This document shows, one piece after another, positions 7,157 through 14,600 of a DNA stretch of 32,505 nucleotides (positions within the stretch are counted from its first letter, which is position 1; the number at the start of each line of letters is the position of its first letter). The notes beneath the pieces were generated by a model, which was given only the letters and a program-made list of their open reading frames with translations, did not search any database and had not been told where the DNA came from. The translations under genes were made by a program, and so were the position numbers. This DNA is from Bifidobacteriaceae bacterium (GTDB lineage Bacteria > Actinomycetota > Actinomycetes > Actinomycetales > WQXJ01), in assembly GCA_031281585.1 (NCBI GenBank), contig JAITFE010000054.1:1-32505 (forward strand), given 5' to 3'.

Positions 7157-7211
7157 GCCGGTTCCCGGAGGCCTTCACGGAAAGTGCCGTGAGGCCTGCG
7201 GGGGAACCGGC
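7157..7211. terminator. Large nested hairpin between convergent genes
   Basis: GCCGGTTCCC at 7157-7166 pairs with GGGAACCGGC at 7202-7211. An inner stem pairs AGGCCT(T)CACGG with CCGTGAGGCCT. It sits between the toxin stop (7137, plus) and the permease stop (7216, minus), so it could end transcription from both sides. It lacks a T-tract. Confidence 0.5.
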
Positions 7212-7215
7212 TCGT

Positions 7216-8109
7216 TCACGGGCGGGCCGCCTGCGAGGAGTTGGCGGGGACCCGTTGGCGGCGGGCGAGCAGATGGGCCAGCACGCCCTGGCGGGGCGAG
7301 AACAGCCAGGCGGCCAAGAACACGGCGGTGAGGACAAGCACAATGGTTCCGCCGGTCGGGAAGTCCCACGACCAGGAGACGTAGAGGCCCACCAGGGCGG
7401 ACAGGGCACCAATCGACGGGGCCAGCAGCATCATGACCCCCAAGCGGTCGGTCAGCAGGCGGGCGGTGGCGGCCGGGGTGACCAGCAGCGCCAGCACCAG
7501 GATGTTCCCGATGGTCTGCACGCTGATCACCACCGCCAGGGTGACCAGCACATACAGCGCCAAGTCGAGCCAGAACACGCGCAAGCCGAGCGCGCGGGCG
7601 GACTCGCGGTCCAGCGACACCGTCACGAACTCCTTGTGCAGCAAGAACACGGCGAGCAGCACAATCAGGCCGGTGCCGCCCACCACGTACAGGTCGGAGG
7701 TGGGAATGCCGGTGATGGACCCGAACAAGAACTGTTGAAGGCTTCCCGCGTAACCCGGCGCCTGGGAGATCACCACCACGCCCAGCGCGAAAGCGGCCAC
7801 GAACAGGATCCCGATGACGGAGTCCTCTTTCAGCCGCCGGTTTTGCGAGAACACCGCCACCAGGATCGCGGTCGCGACACCCGCGACCGAGCCCCCAATC
7901 ACCAGGTTCCCGCCGGCCACGAACGCGACGGCGAGCCCTGGGAAGACGGCGTGGGCGACGGCATCGCCGATAAAGGCCATTCCGCGCAACACCACGTAGG
8001 AGCCGACAACGCCGCACACGACCGAGGACATCACAGCCACCGCGAGCGCCTTCGGCAGGAACGCCAAGTCCGGGTTGAGCAAATCAGCCAGGAAATCTAT
8101 TGGGCTCAC
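7216..8109 (-). CDS. Anchored-repeat-type ABC transporter, permease subunit (ZnuB-like)
   Basis: This 297-residue integral membrane protein of the ABC-3 (ZnuB/MntB) family has about eight hydrophobic helices. It begins SPIDFLADLLNP and contains VVLRGMAFIGDAVAHAVFPG and GSITGIPTSDL. A DRESARALGL loop, which in relatives contacts the ATPase, follows, and then TIGNILVLALLVTPAATARLL. It should form the membrane channel for a divalent metal, zinc or manganese. GTG at 8109 overlaps the ATPase stop (GTGA), which decides the start; the frame is open further upstream inside the ATPase gene. It is the last gene of the operon. Confidence 0.88.
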   Translation of the reverse strand: MSPIDFLADLLNPDLAFLPKALAVAVMSSVVCGVVGSYVVLRGMAFIGDAVAHAVFPGLAVAFVAGGNLVIGGSVAGVATAILVAVFSQNRRLKEDSVIGILFVAAFALGVVVISQAPGYAGSLQQFLFGSITGIPTSDLYVVGGTGLIVLLAVFLLHKEFVTVSLDRESARALGLRVFWLDLALYVLVTLAVVISVQTIGNILVLALLVTPAATARLLTDRLGVMMLLAPSIGALSALVGLYVSWSWDFPTGGTIVLVLTAVFLAAWLFSPRQGVLAHLLARRQRVPANSSQAARP

Positions 8110-8876
8110 GACGCGGCCGCCTGAAGCATCCGCAACAGCGCCGAATCCGGCCCCACGCCGAACGTGGACGCCCACGCGTCAGGCCGGGCCACCAGCGGGC
8201 CGGGGGCACCCGCGGCGACCACGGTCTGGTTGAGCAGCGCGATCCGGTCCGCGCCGTCGATGGCGCCCAACAGGTCATGCGTGGTGGTGAGCACGGCCCG
8301 ACCCTCATGGGCGATGTCCGCGAACAGCGCCCCGAGCAACTCCTGGGTGGGCATGTCCAGGCCCGCCAGCGGCTCGTCGAGCAACAAAACCGCAGGCCGT
8401 AGGGCCAGCGCGCGGGCAACCAGGACCCGCTGCCGTTGCCCGCCGGAGAGTTGCCCCACCGGGCGGTCCGCCAGGTCGGCCAGGCGGACCCGGTCCAACG
8501 CGTCCGCCACCGCCTCCCATTCGGCCGCGCCGGGCCGCCGAAACAGGCCAAGCTTTCCGGCCAGGCCGGTGGCGACCACGTCCGCCACGCTGATGGGGAA
8601 TTCCCAGGCGAACTCGTGCCGCTGCGGGACGTACCCCACCGCCGCCCGCCCCGGCTTGGCGGGACGCCCCTCCACCAGCACGCGGCCCTGGGCGGAGCGC
8701 TGCAAACCGAGGATCGCGCGCAACAGGGTGGTCTTCCCGGCCCCGTTTGGGCCGATCAACGCCACGATTTCGCCCCGGTCCACGGCCAGGTCCACATCCC
8801 GCAGCACCCGCCGGCCGCCCAAGTCGACGGCCAGGCCCCGCACCACCAGGGCCCGGTCGGGCCGCGAATCGGTCAC
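8106..8876 (-). CDS. Anchored-repeat-type ABC transporter, ATP-binding subunit (ZnuC-like)
   Basis: This 256-residue ATPase has Walker A GPNGAGKTT, a Q-loop in YVPQRHEF, the signature LSGGQRQR, Walker B AVLLLDEPLAGLD and a switch histidine in TTHDLLG. Length and the EFAWEFPISVADVV segment are those of metal-type (ZnuC/MntA) ATPases. It powers uptake with the permease encoded next. GTG at 8876 overlaps the stop of the preceding surface protein gene (GTGA), so the three genes are translationally coupled. The much longer open frame upstream is not used. Confidence 0.9.
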   Translation of the reverse strand: MTDSRPDRALVVRGLAVDLGGRRVLRDVDLAVDRGEIVALIGPNGAGKTTLLRAILGLQRSAQGRVLVEGRPAKPGRAAVGYVPQRHEFAWEFPISVADVVATGLAGKLGLFRRPGAAEWEAVADALDRVRLADLADRPVGQLSGGQRQRVLVARALALRPAVLLLDEPLAGLDMPTQELLGALFADIAHEGRAVLTTTHDLLGAIDGADRIALLNQTVVAAGAPGPLVARPDAWASTFGVGPDSALLRMLQAAAS

Positions 8877-9970
8877 GGCCGCACGCCCGCGCCCGGCGCG
8901 GCGCCGTCCGGACCGCCGCCGACGCCGTCCGCCCCAGCGGCCGCGCGGGCGGCCAGGACGCGTTGTTTGGCCCGTCTGCCCCGGATGATGGCCGCGCCGA
9001 AGACCGCCACAAGGACCACCGCCACCAGCGCGATCGCGCCTATCAAGATGGGCACAAGCGGATCGCCGCCAGCCGCCGGCGCGGCCGCCGCAGTCGCAGT
9101 CGCGGCGGGGCCGGTCTGCTCCGCCCCGGCGGCGCCCGCCTGGGCGGAAGCCGCCGCCGCGCCGCCCCATTCGGCGGCCAGGGCGTCAGCGGGCGCGGTG
9201 TCGCTGCCCACGGCGAAGCGGACGAGTTGCGTGTCGGCGACGGAGGTGCCGTCAATCAGGTCGGCGGAGGCCTCAAGTTCCACCAGGTAGACGCCGGGCT
9301 CGGTAAACGCCCAGTTGGCATGCGTGTGGGTGTTCACGTCAACCCACAGCGGCTGCGGCTCGGCCACGCGCGAATCCCACAGGAGTTGCGGCTCGCCGAA
9401 GCTGCCCGATTGGAGGAACACGGTCATGACGCCGGGCCCCTGGACGCCAAGCAGGGTCAGGGTGACGCCGCGGTCGAGTTGTTCCATGACCTCGGGGTCC
9501 TGGGTGTTCCAGCCGACCCACACAACGTCCGGATTCTGCGTCTGGGGGGACACCCACACGCCCTGCCCCGGCTCGGCGCCCAGGAAAGAGTAGGCCGGGT
9601 CTTCGGGGGCGGGAAGCTGGCTTTCGTCGAACAGGTGGAAAACAGTCTCCGCCGGGTAACGCCACACGCTGGTGGCGTTGGCGTCGGCTTTGGCGACGTC
9701 ATCGTGAATGAGGAACTTCCACTTCCCGTCAACGAACCGGGGGCCCATGTCAACGTGCCCGGCGGTGAGCACGCGTTCGCCGTGCACCACGGCCGCGCCC
9801 GCGGACAGGGTTTGATCCAGGTTCGGATCTTCCTCGCCTTCCGCGAACGCCGGAGCGAGCCCCGGCCCCGACCCAAGCCCCAGCCCCGGCCAAGCGAGAA
9901 ACGTCAGCGCCAATGCGCCCGCCAACCCCGCCACCAGCAACGTCTTCTTCATGCGCTCCATCAATTCCAT
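8873..9970 (-). CDS. Actinobacterial surface-anchored repeat protein, single domain
   Basis: This 365-residue exported protein has a signal peptide (basic MKK, hydrophobic core, cleavage near AFAEG). One copy of the actinobacterial surface-anchored repeat domain covers about residues 60-255. A C-terminal Ala-rich linker is followed by a transmembrane helix (PLVPILIGAIALVAVVLVAV) and a basic tail. Domain hallmarks are LTAGHVDMG, YSFLGAEPG, VWVSPQTQNPDVVWVGWNTQ, GPG, HTHANWAFTEPGVY and FAVG. The His-rich HTHAN motif suggests metal binding (inference). There is no LPXTG, so it is membrane-anchored. It likely works with the ABC transporter genes it overlaps. The start could instead be the ATG at 9952. 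Confidence 0.85.
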   Translation of the reverse strand: MELMERMKKTLLVAGLAGALALTFLAWPGLGLGSGPGLAPAFAEGEEDPNLDQTLSAGAAVVHGERVLTAGHVDMGPRFVDGKWKFLIHDDVAKADANATSVWRYPAETVFHLFDESQLPAPEDPAYSFLGAEPGQGVWVSPQTQNPDVVWVGWNTQDPEVMEQLDRGVTLTLLGVQGPGVMTVFLQSGSFGEPQLLWDSRVAEPQPLWVDVNTHTHANWAFTEPGVYLVELEASADLIDGTSVADTQLVRFAVGSDTAPADALAAEWGGAAAASAQAGAAGAEQTGPAATATAAAAPAAGGDPLVPILIGAIALVAVVLVAVFGAAIIRGRRAKQRVLAARAAAGADGVGGGPDGAAPGAGVRP

Positions 9971-9986
9971 TAGTCCCGTCCGTAAA

Positions 9987-11564
9987 TCAGCCGGCCGCCA
10001 GGCACTCCCGCAACGAGTCGGCGTTGAACCGCATCATCTGGGTGTAGCTGGTGACCGTGTTGGAAAATGTGTCGCCGTAGATGGGGCAGACGGCAACGTC
10101 CTGCTCGGCGGCGACTTCGACAAGGGTGGACGACCGGGCGGCCAAGTTGGGCTCCAGGAACACCGCGGGCACGCCCAGGGACCGGATCGTTTCGGTCAGC
10201 TTGCGCCGGTCCGCCAGCGACGGCTCGGCCGCCGGGTTCGGGGTCACGAATCCGGCCACCACCAGGCCGTACGCGTTGGCCAGGTACCCGAACGCGTCAT
10301 GGGTGGTGACCAGGTAGCGGTCCTCCGGCGGGATCTCGGCGATGACGTCCCGCACGTAGCCGTCCGTGGCCTCCAATTCCGCCAAGTAGGCGTTGGCGTT
10401 GGCGGCGTAGTCGCGGGCGTGCGCTGGGTCCACCCCGATCAGCGTGTCGCGGATCAACTGCGCGTACGCCATCGCGTTGCGCGCGTCCTGCCACAGGTGC
10501 GGGTCGATCTCCCCGTGCACATGTTTGCCAAGCACCGCCTGAGCCAACTGGTACACCTGGTCGCCCGCGTGTCCCAGGAAGGAGTACTGCGAGCCGGGAG
10601 GGATTTCCTCCAGCGCCTTCGCTGGCACTTCGATCACCACTTGGTCCGGCGAGTAGGCCGATTGCGTGTGCTCGCCGCCCCCGTCCGGGTCGTAGCGGAC
10701 CTCGAGCGCCTCCGAATCCAGGTTCGCCGTCAAGTCCGCATGGCCCTTGCCGAGGATCACCGGGTCGGCGATCCCGGCCTGGCGGGCGGCCTCCGCGGGG
10801 TTCACCCCCACCGCGAACGTGTACACGGCCTGCCCCAGGGCGATCGGCTTGGAAGTGCCGTCCACCTGGAGCTTCGCCCGCAGGGTGATGGCGTAGACCC
10901 CGGCTTTGGTGAACGCCCACGTCAAGTGCGTGTGCGCGTCCGCCGGCAACGACATGGTGTCCGCCTTATACCCGTTCGCGGCGTCGAATCCGTCCGAGGA
11001 GTCGAAGTACACGTCCGTGTCCCCGAAGCTCCCGGTCAGGTACGCGAAAACGTCGCCCGGACCGGTCGCGTCCACGGCGGACAGCAGTACCTCGGAGGTG
11101 CGGGTCGCACCGAAGCGCCCCCCGTCCCCCTGCGCCCGCAGTCCCAGCCAGATGGTGTCCAGGGTGACGTCCTCCACCAGCGGGATGATCTCGGCCGCGT
11201 ACTTGACGGACTCCTCCGCCAGGGACACCGACACGGCGTCCTCCGCCAGGTTCGCGTCAAGGGTTTTGATGACCGACTGCTCTTCCAACATTGCGTAGTT
11301 GGAGAACGCCACGTCCGCGTAAACCACGTTCCGCGCGTCCCGCAGCGTGGGCTCATAGGTGTGCGGGTCGCCGCCCGCCGGCACCAGCGAAACCACCTGC
11401 ACCAGGTCGCCGCCCACGTGCCGCACCAGGTCGCCCAAGATCCCGGTGGTGGTGACCACCCGCACTTGGTCCGTTTCCGCGTCTAACATCGGCTTCGCGG
11501 TGCAGCCGGTCAACAACAGCACGCCGCCGATGCCGACCGCCACCCCCGCCCGAAACCCCCTCAT
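9987..11564 (-). CDS. Anchored-repeat ABC transporter substrate-binding lipoprotein (ZnuA-like with inserted domain)
   Basis: This 525-residue lipoprotein has signal peptide LLLTG followed by C21. The ZnuA/cluster-9 fold is split. The N-lobe has VTTTGILGDLVRHVGGD and H68 in GGDPHTYEP. The second histidine region, HGEIDPHLWQDARN, lies near residue 350, and later FLEPNL and YGDTFSN supply the remaining ligand positions. Between them, roughly residues 125-345, sits a surface-anchored repeat domain in permuted order. The GPG/HTHLTWAF/FAVG half comes first, and the GKGHADL/YSFLGHAG half comes second. ATG at 11564 follows GGGGGA and starts right at the signal peptide. It should deliver Zn or Mn to the transporter encoded downstream. 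Confidence 0.88.
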   Translation of the reverse strand: MRGFRAGVAVGIGGVLLLTGCTAKPMLDAETDQVRVVTTTGILGDLVRHVGGDLVQVVSLVPAGGDPHTYEPTLRDARNVVYADVAFSNYAMLEEQSVIKTLDANLAEDAVSVSLAEESVKYAAEIIPLVEDVTLDTIWLGLRAQGDGGRFGATRTSEVLLSAVDATGPGDVFAYLTGSFGDTDVYFDSSDGFDAANGYKADTMSLPADAHTHLTWAFTKAGVYAITLRAKLQVDGTSKPIALGQAVYTFAVGVNPAEAARQAGIADPVILGKGHADLTANLDSEALEVRYDPDGGGEHTQSAYSPDQVVIEVPAKALEEIPPGSQYSFLGHAGDQVYQLAQAVLGKHVHGEIDPHLWQDARNAMAYAQLIRDTLIGVDPAHARDYAANANAYLAELEATDGYVRDVIAEIPPEDRYLVTTHDAFGYLANAYGLVVAGFVTPNPAAEPSLADRRKLTETIRSLGVPAVFLEPNLAARSSTLVEVAAEQDVAVCPIYGDTFSNTVTSYTQMMRFNADSLRECLAAG

Positions 11565-11646
11565 CCGGGTCCCCCGGTCGCCCGCCGCGACGCCGGGCGC
11601 CGCCCGCGCCGGCTCTCCGGCGGGATTGTCCGTCGCAGGACCCACT

Positions 11647-14600
11647 TCACCCGCGCCTCCGGCTCCTGCCGCGCCGCCACAGCAAGCCGCCCCCAACGGC
11701 ACCCACCGCCAGCAGGCCGCCCAGGATGGACAGCAGCAGCGGCACTCGGTCATCCCCGTTCGCGGCGGGCGCGGCGGCCGTGTCGGCCGGGTCTTCCCGC
11801 ACGTCGGAGCCCTGGCCGGACCGCGTCTCGCGGGACTCTTCGACTGCGGCCTGGTCGGCTGGCTCCTCGGGCGCCTCGACGGCATCGGACAACAAGGCCG
11901 CGTTGGAGATGGCGCCGCACCCCGAACCGTTGCCGGCCGCGGAGGCCGGGTCGACGTCGCCGACTGCGATTGTCAACGTCTCCGTGTCGGACGAGGTCTG
12001 GCCGTTCGCCAGCGTGACGGTCTGCGTCATGTTCAGGCGGTAGATGCCCTGGGCGGAAAAGGCCCAATTGGCGTGCGCGTGGACGCCGAGCGGGATGTCG
12101 TAGCCGCCGCCCGAGCCCGCGAACACTGTCTGCTGCACCCCGCCGAACGCCCCCGAGAGGTAGACCTTGACCGAACCGGGCCCGCTGACGCTGTTCAGCG
12201 TCCACGTCACCGACCCGCGCGCGTTGCCGGCGTTCAACGCCTCCGTGGACCAGCCCAGCCAAACCAGGTCCGGGTTCTGCGTCTGCGGCACCTGCCAGAC
12301 CCGCGCCCCGGCGGCCCCGACCGATTCGTATCCGGGCGGAAGGGTCACCAAACTGGACGGCTTCAGCCACAGGATCACGCCGGAGGGCTGCCGGTAGACC
12401 TTCGACCCGGAGGTGTCGTCGCCGATCAGCGACTCAAGCTTGCCGGACACAATCCTGGAGGCGTAGTCGATGTGCCCGGCGGACAGGATGGTGGCCCCGC
12501 CCACGCAACCGGACGCCTTGACGGTCTTCGAGGCCGGGACGCTTCCCCCGCCGGCGCCGCCCGTGTCCGGCGGCGGCGGGCTCCCGGGCTGCGCGTCCTG
12601 GCCGGTCTGCCGGCCGCAGTTGGCCGGGTCGACCTGCATCACGTCCGCCGTGCCCACGGCCACCGCCAGGGTGAACGCGTCCGAACTGGTCGCCCCGGAG
12701 GCCAATTGAGCGGTCCGCCACATCGACAGGCAGTAGTTCCCCGGCGCGGAAAACGCCCACGAGCCGTGCGCGTGCGTGTTCTTCGGAATGGTGAACCGGT
12801 CCGCCGCCGTGACGCCGTCGCGCGTGTTGAACAGCACGTCAGGCTGCCCGAACGAGTCCGTCACGTACAGCGCGAACTCGCCCGGCCCCGTGACGCCCGC
12901 GAGGCTCCAGGCCACGCCGCCCGTGGTCGCGCTCACCGCGATCGCCTCCGTGGACCAGCCCGGCCAGAGCAACCCCGGCTGCTGCACCTGCGTCACCTGG
13001 TACACCGAGGACCCGGCCGCGCCGAGGAAGCTGTACGCGCTGAAGGGCGGAACCACCGTCCTCGAATCCGGCCGCAGTTGCAGCACGGTCTTGGCCGGGT
13101 CGCGCCACACCGGGTCGCTTGACCGGGTGGTGTCCTTCACCTTGGTGACGAGCGCCCCGCCTTGGATGAGCGACGCGATGTCGACATGCCCGTCGTTGAG
13201 CACCGTGGCGCCCGCAGCGTTGACCGTCCCGTTCGGCACGTCCCACACCGCCCCGGGCTGCTGGGGGCCGCCGCCTCCTTGGCCGCCGTTGTTACCCCCT
13301 TCTCCGCCGATGCCGTCTTCACCGCCGCCATCGCCGCCGTTCGGGTCGTCGCCGATCCCGTCTTCACCGCCATTGCCGCCGTCCGGGCCGCCGGGCTGGG
13401 AACCTGGATCGTCGCCGGTCTCGTCCGGCTCTTGGAAGCACCGGGACGGGTCGAGGCCCATCACGTCAGCCTGGCCAACGGCCACCGCCAAAACGAAATC
13501 GTTGGAAACCGAGGCGCCGCCGGCCAACGTGGCCGCGCGGGTGAACCGCAGACAGTAGCCGCCAGGCGCGGAGAATGCCCACGAGCCGTGCGCGTGCGTG
13601 TTCTTCGGGATGGTGAACAGGTCCGCGCCGTTGATCCCGTCGCGCGTGTTGAAGAGCACGTTCGGCTGCCCGAACGCGCCCGTCTCATACAGGGCGAACT
13701 CGCCCGGCCCCGCGACCTGCGTCAACGCCCAGTCGACCCCGCCCTGGGTGGCCGTCAACGGGATAGATTCCGTGGACCAGCCCGGCCAGAGCAACCCGGC
13801 CTGCTGGGTTTGCGAAACCTGGTAGATGTCGGCCCCGGCCGTCCCGAGGAACGACCACTGCGCGCCCTCCGGCACCGCGATCCGCGAACCCGGCCCCAGT
13901 TGCAGCACGGTCTTGCCCGTGTCCCGCCACACCGGGTCTCCAGAGCCTGTGGTGTCTTTGACCTTTGTGACCAGGGAGCCGCCCTCCAGCAGCGAGGCTA
14001 TGTCCACATGCCCGTTGTTCAGCACAACCGCCCCGGCCTGGTTGACCGTGCCGTTCGGCACATCCCAGACCGCGTCCGGCGGACCGTCGCCCTCGCCCGG
14101 CCCGCCTTGGCCGCCCGAGCCTTCCTCGTTCCCCGGCCCGGGCTGACCGCCCGGCCCGTCCTCGTCACCGCCGGAACCGCCGCCGTCGCCCGGCTCGCTG
14201 CCGCCGCCACCGCCGCCGGGGCCGCTGCTGTCGCCTGGTTGGTCGGCATCGTCGGTGGTTTGGAAGCACTGCGCCGGGTCGATCTTCTTCACGTCGACCT
14301 GGCCGACTGCGACCGCGAGCGTGAACTCGTGGGAGGCCGCCGCGCCGGACGCGAGCACAGTGGACCGCTCGAAGCCCAGGCAGTATGCGCCCTCGGCGCT
14401 GAATGCCCAAGTCCCGTGGGCGTGGACGGCCTTCGGGATTGCAAAACTGTCTGCGGCGGTGATTCCGTCGCGGGTGTTGAAGCGCACAATGGAGGCCCCG
14501 AGGTGGGCCGGATCCAGGGTGTAAAGGGCGAACTCGCCGGGGCCGGACGCCTTCTTCAAGGTCCATTCGACCCCGGTCTGCGTCGCCTCTGGGGGGATCG

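Noticed and set aside
9951-13122. Long plus-strand open frames opposite the anchored-repeat operon
   Set aside because: The minus strand encodes clear signal peptides, metal-binding motifs and repeat domains here; the plus translations are Arg/Gly/Val-rich shadows.
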